36,584 nt of DNA. It comes from Pseudomonadota bacterium (lineage in GTDB: Bacteria > Pseudomonadota > Gammaproteobacteria > Burkholderiales > Rhodocyclaceae). The notes beneath the pieces were generated by a model, which worked only from the letters and a program-made list of their open reading frames with translations, had not been told where the DNA came from and ran no database searches. This document shows positions 26,099-33,519 of the stretch, one piece after another. The position numbers and the translations under genes are program-made. The stretch covers positions 1 to 36,584 of the forward strand of contig JAKJFA010000018.1 in NCBI GenBank assembly GCA_022705135.1. The letters run 5' to 3'. Positions within the stretch are counted from its first letter, which is position 1, and each line of letters starts with the position of its first letter.

Positions 26099-26344
26099 TC
26101 AGTGCAGGACAACCCGGAAACAGGGGGCGGCAGTGATGCATTCTCCCGTTTCTGGAATGAATATCCCGCCCACCAGCGCCTTCAGTTTGAGCAGCATAAA
26201 GCTGGAAAGGGCGGCACTGCCTTCGAGGATCAGTTCCTCACCGCTACGCATGGCGGCAGCCAGCGGTCCATCGCAGTAGGCTCCGTCCGTTTCGTGACCG
26301 ACAAGCTCATCCAGATCGGTGTTGATCGTGCAATGGTGTCTCAT
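26099..26344 (-). CDS. Mini-protein resembling the core of a MoxR/CbbQ-type AAA ATPase
   Basis: This 81-residue protein lies between relA and the convergent ppk. Its whole length reads like the middle of an AAA_5 (MoxR/CbbQ) domain: INTDLDELVGHE, then DGPLAAAMRSGEELILEG, then LKALVGGIFIPETGECITA and PCFRVVLH. There is no Walker A, and the Walker B acid pair is replaced (LILEGSAA instead of the usual LLLDE). It therefore cannot be an ATPase on its own. It has GGAGG exactly 5 nt before the ATG, so it looks translated and not like debris. An ATG 4 codons upstream (26356) is an alternative. Role unknown; it could bind a partner of a MoxR-like chaperone. Confidence 0.68.
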   Translation of the reverse strand: MRHHCTINTDLDELVGHETDGAYCDGPLAAAMRSGEELILEGSAALSSFMLLKLKALVGGIFIPETGECITAAPCFRVVLH

Positions 26345-26417
26345 GATCGCCTCCATACCGCTCTCCCACGAATGAAATAACGGCAACTGCAGGGACAAAC
26401 TGAGCGTTTTTTGATCG

Positions 26418-28631
26418 TCAACCGCGCTGGACTGCGATCACTCCCTCAACCTCATAAATCAACGCCAAGCTGCGTTGTAATTGCTGCACGCCGGTAATCT
26501 CGACCGTAAAACTCATGTGCGCCTTGCCCTGTTTCGAATGGGTATTGACGCCGATCACATTGAGTTTTTCGCGCGTGAAGATTTCGGAAATATCGCGCAG
26601 CAGACCTTGCCGATCGTGCGCATCAACCACGATATCGACCGGAAAAATCCCACCGGTCGCAGCATTACCCCAGTCGGTCTGGATCACCCGCTCCGGGTGC
26701 AGCGCCGCCAGATGGGCAAAATTACGGCAATCGGCGCGATGAATGGAGATTCCCTTGCCCCGCGTCACAAATCCTTCGATGGCATCCGGCGGCGCCGGCT
26801 TGCAGCATTGGGCGAGCTGGGTCAACAGGCCGTCGACACCGACAATCAGAATGCCCTGATGATCGTCTTTGCCACTGCTCTCCCGGACAAGGACCTCGTC
26901 CGGTGCTTCGGCTTCCGCCAGCGCATCACCACCGCGCACCATCGTCTGAAACTGGCGCAGATTCAATTCGCCACGAGCGGCCGCAACATACAGATCCTCG
27001 CTCTTGGCAAAATCCATCCTCTTGGCCAGTTCCTCGACATTGGCGGCGGTCTGCCCAAGGCGCTGCAACTCCTTGTTGATGATCGCCCGCCCTTCGCTCA
27101 AGGATTCTTCCAGCGCCCGACTGGAAAACCAGTGCCGCACCTTGGTGCGGGCGCTGCGTGTTTGGATGTAGCCAAGGGAGGGTGTCAACCAGTCGCGCGA
27201 GGGGCCGCCCTCACGCGCCGTAACGATTTCGACCCGCTGCCCGGTGTGCAGAGGCGTATTCAAGGGCACCAGAACGCCATTCACCTTGGCCCCACGGCAA
27301 CGGTGTCCGAGTTCAGTGTGTACGCGATAGGCAAAATCGACCGGCGTCGCTCCAGCCGGCAAATCGACCACCTTGCCCATCGGTGTCAGAAGATAGATGG
27401 TTTCGTCCAGCGCCGCCTGTTTGTAGTGGCGAACCCAGTCCGAACTGTCGGAAACATCCTCCTTCCAGGTCAGCAACTGGCGCAGCCAGGCAATTTTCTC
27501 ATCGTACTCGCCCTCAGTGTTGCTCTTGCCCCCCTCCTTGTAGCGCCAGTGGGCGGCAACACCCAATTCGGCGTGCCGGTGCATTTCCCGGGTACGAATC
27601 TGCACCTCCAGCGAACGCCCATCCGGGCAACGGACCGCCGTATGCAATGAGCGGTAGTGATTCCCTTTCGGATTGGAGATGTAGTCGTCAAACTCCTTGG
27701 GAATCGGAACCCAAAGGTTGTGGACGACACCGAGCACAGCATAACAATCCTTGATTTCATCGACGATGACCCGCAAGGCGCGGACATCATAGACTTCGGA
27801 AAACTCGACTCCTTTTTTGCGCATCTTGTTCCAGATGCTGTAAATGTGCTTGGGACGTCCGTAAATCTCAGCTCCTTTAATCCCCAGTGCCTCGATTTCC
27901 CCATGCAAACGCGCAATGGCCTCGGTGATAAACTGCTCGCGCTCGGTTCGCTTCTCGTCGAGCATCTTAGCAACTTTTCTGTAGATATCCGGGTGCAGAA
28001 AGCGGAAAGACAGATCTTCCAGTTCCCACTTCAGTTCCCACACGCCCAGCCGGTTCGCCAGGGGCGAATACAGCTCCAGTGTTTCACGCGCCACCTCGAC
28101 CCGCAAATCGTCCTCGCTGACGGCATAGAAGCGCAGTGTCTGGGTACGCGAAGCCAGACGCAGCAAGACCACGCGGATATCCTCGACCATGGCGAGAAAC
28201 ATTTTGCGCAGGACCTCGATCTGAGCACGCATTTCCTGCGGGTTATCCGCCGTTTCGGCGACATAACCGCGCGAAATCGGGCGCAGCCGGTCCAGCCGGT
28301 AAATTCCAGTCACCAGTTGCGCGACATCCTTGCCGAAGCGGCTCTCGATTTGCGTCAGACCATTCTCATGCCGGGCAGGCACGGAGAAAAGCAGCGCGGC
28401 AATGCGCGAATCCGCATCGAGCTTGAGTCCGGCGATAATCACCGCCATCCCCAGAGCATGCGACCAGATGCCCTCGCCGCTCCCCAGGAGGGCATCGCCG
28501 TACACCTGCCGGGCAAATCCCAAAGCCCGCTGCAGGCGCGCCAGTTCGTCCGCGCTTAATCCTTCACCCAGCAGTCGCAGGGATTTTTCCATGTCGTCCT
28601 GATCGACGACGGAATGAAAAACGGAAACCAT
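26418..28631 (-). CDS. relA: GTP pyrophosphokinase (synthetase-only RelA)
   Basis: RelA makes (p)ppGpp on stalled ribosomes. The 737-residue protein has a hydrolase-like domain (about 45-195) in which the HD motif is lost: LLFSVPAR stands where hydrolases have LLHD. The synthetase domain (about 245-355) carries the acidic EXDD signature as KEFDDYISNPKGNHYRSLH, diagnostic of monofunctional RelA as opposed to RXKD in SpoT types. TGS (about 405-465, LTPMGKVVDLPAGATPVDFAYRV), a zinc-finger-like region and a C-terminal ACT domain follow. The ATG at 28631 lacks a clear ribosome-binding site; ATG 28592 has AGGA just upstream and may be the real start. Confidence 0.96.
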   Translation of the reverse strand: MVSVFHSVVDQDDMEKSLRLLGEGLSADELARLQRALGFARQVYGDALLGSGEGIWSHALGMAVIIAGLKLDADSRIAALLFSVPARHENGLTQIESRFGKDVAQLVTGIYRLDRLRPISRGYVAETADNPQEMRAQIEVLRKMFLAMVEDIRVVLLRLASRTQTLRFYAVSEDDLRVEVARETLELYSPLANRLGVWELKWELEDLSFRFLHPDIYRKVAKMLDEKRTEREQFITEAIARLHGEIEALGIKGAEIYGRPKHIYSIWNKMRKKGVEFSEVYDVRALRVIVDEIKDCYAVLGVVHNLWVPIPKEFDDYISNPKGNHYRSLHTAVRCPDGRSLEVQIRTREMHRHAELGVAAHWRYKEGGKSNTEGEYDEKIAWLRQLLTWKEDVSDSSDWVRHYKQAALDETIYLLTPMGKVVDLPAGATPVDFAYRVHTELGHRCRGAKVNGVLVPLNTPLHTGQRVEIVTAREGGPSRDWLTPSLGYIQTRSARTKVRHWFSSRALEESLSEGRAIINKELQRLGQTAANVEELAKRMDFAKSEDLYVAAARGELNLRQFQTMVRGGDALAEAEAPDEVLVRESSGKDDHQGILIVGVDGLLTQLAQCCKPAPPDAIEGFVTRGKGISIHRADCRNFAHLAALHPERVIQTDWGNAATGGIFPVDIVVDAHDRQGLLRDISEIFTREKLNVIGVNTHSKQGKAHMSFTVEITGVQQLQRSLALIYEVEGVIAVQRG

Positions 28632-28671
28632 GGCAGGGAATCAATCCATACGGAAACAGAGCAGGGTGGTG

Positions 28672-28700
28672 AAGAAAAATGGCGCCCGCGGGCGCCATTT
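28672..28700 (-). terminator. Terminator after rpsT
   Basis: A perfect 10-bp palindrome AAATGGCGCC / GGCGCCATTT with a CGCG loop (28677-28700) is followed on the minus strand by U residues. It lies about 20 nt past the rpsT stop and before relA. Confidence 0.88.
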
Positions 28701-28721
28701 CATCGACCGAGTCAGGTCAAG

Positions 28722-28994
28722 TCAAGCGGAAGCCGGAATGGCCTTGATCTGAGCGGAAAGGCGGCTCTTGTGACGAGACGCCTTGTTTTTGTGAATAATT
28801 TTTTTGTCGGCAATGCGATCGAGGACGGAAACAGACTCCTGGAAAACGACCTGCGCCGCAGCCTTGTCACCTGCCTTGATCGCCTGACGCACGCGCTTGA
28901 CGGCGGTGCGCAGCGTAGAACGCAGGCTGGTGTTATGGGCGCGCTGTTTTTCGTTCTGACGAGCACGCTTGCGCGCTTGTGCACTATTGGCCAT
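28722..28994 (-). CDS. rpsT: 30S ribosomal protein S20
   Basis: This 90-residue basic helical protein binds 16S rRNA. It begins [20 protein letters not shown] and contains [12 protein letters not shown] and [15 protein letters not shown], all typical of S20. AGGA lies about 6 nt before the ATG. It is monocistronic, ends at a strong terminator, and stands divergent from the CobD-like gene with about 200 nt between them. That gap holds no other gene I can support. Confidence 0.98.
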   Translation of the reverse strand: MANSAQARKRARQNEKQRAHNTSLRSTLRTAVKRVRQAIKAGDKAAAQVVFQESVSVLDRIADKKIIHKNKASRHKSRLSAQIKAIPASA

Positions 28995-29200
28995 GAAAGT
29001 TCCTGTGGGTTAATCAATCAAAGCGGCGGATTGTCGCAGATTTATCGTGCGCTGCCAAGCCCTAAATCGGGCCTGGGATCCAGAAGGCTGCACGGCCCCA
29101 AACCCCGCTCTTAGCCCTGCCAAGGATGAGCGCCCCCGCTTTTTGTGTTATCTTGGCGGGCGTCCCTAGTCGCCCTTCAAGGCTGATTGTCTGCCGCCGA

Positions 29201-30124
29201 ATGAGCTTTCTGTCCCTGATTATCGCTTTTCTACTCGAGCAGCTTCGCCCCCTGCCCTATCAGAAGTTCGTTGCGGCGCCAATGCACGCCCTCGCCGACT
29301 TGGCGGAATCACACATCAACGCAGGAGGCTACCGGCACGGCATCATCGCCTGGAGCGTGCTGGTTCTACCGCCGACTTTCCTGGCGCTAGCACTCTATTT
29401 CCTGCTCTATCGCATCAGCCCGATATTGGCGCTGTTACTCAACGTCGGTGTCCTCTACCTGACCATGGGCTTTCGCCAGTTTAGCCACCGCTATACGGAA
29501 ATCCAGTTGGCTCTGAGTGAAGACAACCTGGAGCAGGCGCGCAGCCTACTCTCCGAGTGGCGGGGCAGCCCGGCGAGCCGACTGGGATCGGCCGACATCT
29601 CCAGACTGGCAATCGAGGAAGCGCTGGCCGCCTCGCACCGCCATGTCTTTGCAGTGCTGTTCTGGTTCGTCCTTCTGCCCGGTCCCTGCGGCGCCGTCCT
29701 CTACCGCCTGTCGGCGCTTCTGGCTGAATACTGGCGGGAACCCACGGCCAAGGGCAATTGTGATTTTGTCAGGTTTTCGCGTCAGGTTTTTGTTATCATT
29801 GACTGGTTTCCGATTAGAGCGACAGCGGCGGCCTTTGCCGTCGTCGGCGACTTTGAGGATGCCGTCTATTGCTGGCGTACCCAGTCGGGCCAGTGGCCCG
29901 ATTCGGAGTTGGGGATCGTTCTGGCAAGCGGGGCGGGTGCTTTAGGTGTCCAGCTGGGGATGCCGGTCATGGAAGGCGATGGCCTGAATGATCGCGTCGA
30001 ACTCGGTGTCGGCAGCCAGGCCAGCGTGGAGGTGATGCAAAGCGCGGTCGGTCTGGTGTGGCGAGCGACGGTCTTCTGGATGCTGCTGCTTTTTTTGTTG
30101 GGGCTCGCCAGCCTGGTGGGCTAA
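29201..30124 (+). CDS. CobD/CbiB-family membrane protein
   Basis: This 307-residue membrane protein has about five helices. The start MSFLSLIIAFLLEQLRPLPY and motifs GVLYLTMGFRQFSHRY and ASHRHVFAVLFWFVLLPGPCGAVLYR resemble the CobD/CbiB family, including AmpE-like members. CbiB attaches aminopropanol to adenosylcobyric acid, but members found outside cobalamin operons, as here, may do something else. The frame is open for 25 codons before this ATG, but that stretch has no family character. The stop is 19 nt before the thiolase ATG. Confidence 0.8.
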   Translation: MSFLSLIIAFLLEQLRPLPYQKFVAAPMHALADLAESHINAGGYRHGIIAWSVLVLPPTFLALALYFLLYRISPILALLLNVGVLYLTMGFRQFSHRYTEIQLALSEDNLEQARSLLSEWRGSPASRLGSADISRLAIEEALAASHRHVFAVLFWFVLLPGPCGAVLYRLSALLAEYWREPTAKGNCDFVRFSRQVFVIIDWFPIRATAAAFAVVGDFEDAVYCWRTQSGQWPDSELGIVLASGAGALGVQLGMPVMEGDGLNDRVELGVGSQASVEVMQSAVGLVWRATVFWMLLLFLLGLASLVG

Positions 30125-30143
30125 TTTTTGATAGGAGAAGTAA

Positions 30144-31391
30144 ATGTCTAAAGCAAGCATTATTGGCGCCTATAACACCGAATTCGGTGCGTTTGTAACC
30201 AAGGACAAGGCGACCGGTCTGATGACCGACACCAAGACCTACTACGACCTGCTGATCGAAGCCGGCCGCGGCGCAATCAAGGACTCTGGCGTGGATGCCA
30301 AGGATATCGACGCCATTTATGTCGGTTCCTGTTCCCCCGCCAGCTTCAATAACCAGGAACACGTCGCCCCGATCGCGGCGGAAATCGACCCGGCCCTGCG
30401 CTTCAAGCCGATGACCCGTACCGAATGCGCCTGCGCCTCTTCGACGGTTGGCCTGTACGCAGGTATCAACGCCATCGAATCCGGCCGCGCCAAGAACGTT
30501 CTGGTCATCGGCGTCGAAAAAATGAATCTGCTGCCGACGCCGCAGATGACGCAAGTCCTGGCCTGCTCCTCGTACTGGCCGACCGAAGGCTCCCAAGGCT
30601 GGTCTTTCCCGATGCTGTTTGCCGCCTATGCCAAGGGTTATCAAGCCCAGTACAAGATTCCGAACGAAGAGTTCGAAAAAATGCTGTGGACGATCGCCGC
30701 GCTGGGCTACAAGAACGGCGCTGAAAATCCGCTGGCCCAGCAAAGAAAAGGCCCGCAGACCATGGAAGAAATCGCCGCGCTGACCGTCGCCGACGAAAAG
30801 GGCAAGTGCAAGAACATGATGATTGCCGCCCCGCTGCGCCTGCACGACTGCTCGCTGGTGTCCGACGGCGCCGCTGCGCTGGTCATCACTGCCACTGCCA
30901 ATGTCGGTTCGCGCAAGGCCCGCGCCGTCGAAATCGCCGGTATCGGCCACTCCTGCGAGCGCCTGCCGATCAATGTCCGTTCCAACATGTACGAACTGAT
31001 GGCCGGCAAGGACGCCGCCGCCAAGGCCTACGCCGAAGCCGGCATCAAGGCCTCCGACGTCAATTTCGCCGAAGTGCATGATTGCTTCACGATCAACGAG
31101 ATTCTCTCCGTTGAGGCTCTGGGCTTCTCGGCGGATGGCCGTGCCGGCCACGACTTCCTCGCCGGCCGCTTCACCCGCGACGACGACAAGGTCGCCATCA
31201 ACCTGTCCGGCGGTCTGAAGGCCAAGGGCCACCCGGTCGGCGCCACCGGCGCTTCCATGCATGCTCTGGCCTACAAGCAGATCGTCGGCGAAGCGGTTGG
31301 CGTCAAGGCCAAGAAAGCCGACATCGGTATCGCGTTCAATGTCGGCGGTTCCGCGGTGACCAACTGCGTCACCATTCTGCGCAAGCTGTAA
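30144..31391 (+). CDS. SCP2-type thiolase
   Basis: This 415-residue protein is a thiolase of the lipid-transfer/SCP2 branch, which cleaves 3-oxoacyl-CoA or catalyses the reverse condensation. The nucleophile is probably Cys97 in ECACASSTVGL. The other active-site elements are the branch-specific EVHDCFTINEIL and the C-terminal GGLKAKGHPVGATGASM. A strong ribosome-binding site (AGGAG) and strongly biased codons suggest high expression. It heads a three-gene group with an unrecognised small protein and an SDR dehydrogenase, consistent with beta-oxidation of an acid or an aromatic/alicyclic side chain. BbsB of anaerobic toluene degradation belongs to this branch, but no other bbs genes are near. 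Confidence 0.88.
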   Translation: MSKASIIGAYNTEFGAFVTKDKATGLMTDTKTYYDLLIEAGRGAIKDSGVDAKDIDAIYVGSCSPASFNNQEHVAPIAAEIDPALRFKPMTRTECACASSTVGLYAGINAIESGRAKNVLVIGVEKMNLLPTPQMTQVLACSSYWPTEGSQGWSFPMLFAAYAKGYQAQYKIPNEEFEKMLWTIAALGYKNGAENPLAQQRKGPQTMEEIAALTVADEKGKCKNMMIAAPLRLHDCSLVSDGAAALVITATANVGSRKARAVEIAGIGHSCERLPINVRSNMYELMAGKDAAAKAYAEAGIKASDVNFAEVHDCFTINEILSVEALGFSADGRAGHDFLAGRFTRDDDKVAINLSGGLKAKGHPVGATGASMHALAYKQIVGEAVGVKAKKADIGIAFNVGGSAVTNCVTILRKL

Positions 31392-31411
31392 TTGCCAACC
31401 AAGAGGTCAAT

Positions 31412-31714
31412 ATGAAGACTTTTACCTACAACGACATGGACTTCACGGTCGAGAAGGTCGGCAAGGGATGGGAAATCCGCAAAGGCAGCACCGTTGTGGC
31501 TTCCGGTCTCTATGCCGGTCTGGCCGACGCCGAAGCGGAAGCCAAGAGCATCGCTCTGGCCAAGACCATTTATCCGGTCGGAATCAGGATCATCGGGCCG
31601 GATGTCACCCACCCGGTCACCGTCGGCGACATCAAGTACTATGGGCCGGATGTCACCCATCCGAACTTCATCTACTGGAACAAGGACAGCGCCTCGCAGC
31701 CGAAGCAACTCTGA
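31412..31714 (+). CDS. Unrecognised 100-residue protein between thiolase and dehydrogenase
   Basis: The protein has 100 residues, no cysteine, no signal peptide and no membrane segment. The N-terminal half (FTYNDMDFTVEKVGKGWEIR then GLADAEAEAKSIALAKTI) looks like a small alpha/beta fold. The C-terminal half has the duplicated heptapeptide GPDVTHP (about 62-68 and 78-84). It begins 20 nt after the thiolase with AGAGG upstream, and shares the thiolase's biased codon use. It is not the DUF35 zinc-ribbon partner common for SCP2 thiolases, since it lacks all cysteines. It may be a subunit or substrate-binding partner of the thiolase; function unknown. Confidence 0.75.
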   Translation: MKTFTYNDMDFTVEKVGKGWEIRKGSTVVASGLYAGLADAEAEAKSIALAKTIYPVGIRIIGPDVTHPVTVGDIKYYGPDVTHPNFIYWNKDSASQPKQL

Positions 31715-31796
31715 TCGGTTCGGACTCCGGCCGGTTTCCGCCCGGAGTCCGGTTCTGGCCAATCAATTGAATTGAATTTTATTAGAGGGTATCAAT

Positions 31797-32591
31797 ATGG
31801 AAATCAAGGGTAAAGTTGCACTCGTCACCGGTGGCGGCAATGGTATTGGCGAAGCCGTCGTCAAGTTTCTGGTCAATAAGGGCGCCAAAGTGGCCGTCGT
31901 TGACATGTCCCAGAAGAACATCGACCGCGTTGTGGCCGACGTCAAGGCCATGGGCGGCGAGGCCATCGGCGTTTTGGGCAATGTCACCAGCGAGGCCGAC
32001 ACCGCCAAGTTCATCAAGGCGACGGTTGAAGCGTTTGGTCAACTGAACATCGTTGTCGCGTCCGCCGGCATCATCAAGGATCAGACGATGCTGACCCTGG
32101 ACAAGGAAACTGGCAAGGTCTCCCGCAAGATGGGCCTGGACAAGTGGCAGCCAGTGCTGGACGTCAACCTGACCGGCACCTTCCTGACCATCCGCGACAG
32201 CTCCGAAGCGATGGTCAACGGCGGCTGGGAAGGCATCCTGGTCCTGATCTCGTCGATCAACAAGGTCGGCCAGGTCGGTCAAATGAACTACTCCTCGACC
32301 AAGGTCGCGGATGCCCTGCTGCCGAAGATCGTCGTCGGCGAATTCCAGATGCGCGGCATCAAGAACATCCGCTGCGTCTGTATCGCCCCGGGCTACACCG
32401 CCACGCCGATTCTCGCCGGCATGAACCAGGAAGCCCTGAAGGCGATCTGCGCCGACATTCACCTCGGCCGCCTGGTCCAGCCGGAAGAAATCGCCTCCGG
32501 TATCGCCCATTGCATCGAAAACGATGCGATCAACGCCACCACCCTCGAAATCACCGGTGGCCTGTGCTACAAGGGCGGCATCGCCAAGTAA
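31797..32591 (+). CDS. Short-chain dehydrogenase/reductase
   Basis: This 264-residue classical SDR has the dinucleotide motif VTGGGNGIGE near the N-terminus and Asp in VAVVDMS, which favours NAD(H). The Ser-Tyr-Lys set is complete, with Ser in LISSINK and YSSTK as YxxxK. It probably oxidises a 3-hydroxyacyl-CoA to the 3-oxo form that the upstream thiolase cleaves; this is inference from context. AGAGGG lies before the ATG, 82 nt after the small gene. It is followed by a bidirectional terminator. Confidence 0.9.
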   Translation: MEIKGKVALVTGGGNGIGEAVVKFLVNKGAKVAVVDMSQKNIDRVVADVKAMGGEAIGVLGNVTSEADTAKFIKATVEAFGQLNIVVASAGIIKDQTMLTLDKETGKVSRKMGLDKWQPVLDVNLTGTFLTIRDSSEAMVNGGWEGILVLISSINKVGQVGQMNYSSTKVADALLPKIVVGEFQMRGIKNIRCVCIAPGYTATPILAGMNQEALKAICADIHLGRLVQPEEIASGIAHCIENDAINATTLEITGGLCYKGGIAK

Positions 32592-32630
32592 TTCTGATCC
32601 CGGACTTGATCCGGAAACGGAATTCCCTAC

Positions 32631-32661
32631 AAAAAACCAGGCTCTCGGGCCTGGTTTTTTT
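32631..32661. terminator. Bidirectional terminator between the SDR and enoyl-CoA hydratase genes
   Basis: CCAGGC and GCCTGG form a stem around TCTCGG, flanked by A6 on the left and T7 on the right, so it has a U tract on both strands. It serves the convergent SDR (+) and enoyl-CoA hydratase (-) genes. Confidence 0.92.
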
Positions 32662-32667
32662 GTCAAC

Positions 32668-33459
32668 TCACCGGTTTTTCCAGCACGGCCGACGCTTCTG
32701 TAAAAAGGCCTCGACCCCTTCGCGCTGATCCTCGCTGCCGAACAATTCGACAAACAAGGCACGTTCGACAGGCAGCGCCTGCCGCATCGGCTGGTTGCGG
32801 GCGGCCTGGATCAGTTTCTTGCAGGCAGCGACACTGCCCGGACTCTGGCGGGCCACCTTCTCCGCCAGGGCCAACGCCGCATTGACCGACGCGCCGCAGG
32901 GCACGACTTCCTCGACCAGACCGATACGCTGGGCAGTGGCCGCATCCAAGCGTTCACCGCAGAGAATGATGCGCTTGGCCCAAGCCTCACCGACCAGCCA
33001 GGGCAGATTTTGCGTGCCGCCGCCGGCGGGCAGCAATCCAACCGTGGCCTCGGGAAGCCCCAGTTGCACCTGCGCCTCGGCAATGCGTAAATCGCAGGCC
33101 AGCGCCGCTTCCAAGCCGCCGCCCATGGTATAGCCGTTGAGGGCGGCAATCGACACGCCGCGAAAATCGGCCAGAGTCTCGAAGGCCTGTCCGAACAGTA
33201 AGGCTACTTCCTGTGCCACCGCCGCATCACACCCGGCAAACATGTTGAGGTCGGCGCCGGCTGAAAAAAACTGGTTCCCTTCGCCAGTCAGCACCAGAGC
33301 GTAGATGTCGCGCCGCGCCTCAAGGTCGACGACCAGTTCTCTGAGGGCCTTCAGCCCATCACGGTTCCAGGTGTTGGCAGGGGGATTGCAGATCGTCACC
33401 AGCGCCGTATGTTGGCCGCAGATTTCAAGCCGCAAGTGCTTGTAGCTTTTTTCCGGCAT
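32668..33459 (-). CDS. Enoyl-CoA hydratase/isomerase
   Basis: This 263-residue crotonase-fold protein has both catalytic glutamates of hydratases: GGGLEAALACDLR and LGLPEATVGLLPAGGGTQ. The oxyanion-hole segment SAGADLNMF is present. It hydrates 2-enoyl-CoA to 3-hydroxyacyl-CoA, which fits the SDR and thiolase next door, although it is on the other strand. It lies 60 nt after ppdK in the same direction. The preceding hairpin has no U tract, so some readthrough from ppdK is possible. Substrate is not determinable from sequence. Confidence 0.92.
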   Translation of the reverse strand: MPEKSYKHLRLEICGQHTALVTICNPPANTWNRDGLKALRELVVDLEARRDIYALVLTGEGNQFFSAGADLNMFAGCDAAVAQEVALLFGQAFETLADFRGVSIAALNGYTMGGGLEAALACDLRIAEAQVQLGLPEATVGLLPAGGGTQNLPWLVGEAWAKRIILCGERLDAATAQRIGLVEEVVPCGASVNAALALAEKVARQSPGSVAACKKLIQAARNQPMRQALPVERALFVELFGSEDQREGVEAFLQKRRPCWKNR

Positions 33460-33481
33460 TCCCCTGTTCCCCCGATAATGC

Positions 33482-33512
33482 GGGCGCCGCCGCGGTCAAA
33501 GCGGCAGCGCCC
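33482..33512 (-). other. Strong GC hairpin between ppdK and the enoyl-CoA hydratase gene
   Basis: A 12-bp stem (33482-33493 with 33501-33512, one wobble) lies just beyond the ppdK stop. No U run follows on the minus strand, so it may stabilise the ppdK mRNA end or work with Rho. Confidence 0.55.
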
Positions 33513-33519
33513 CCAGCGT

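Noticed and set aside
31412..31714. Small thiolase subunit of the BbsA/DUF35 zinc-ribbon type
   Set aside because: The protein has no cysteine at all, so it cannot form the zinc ribbon.
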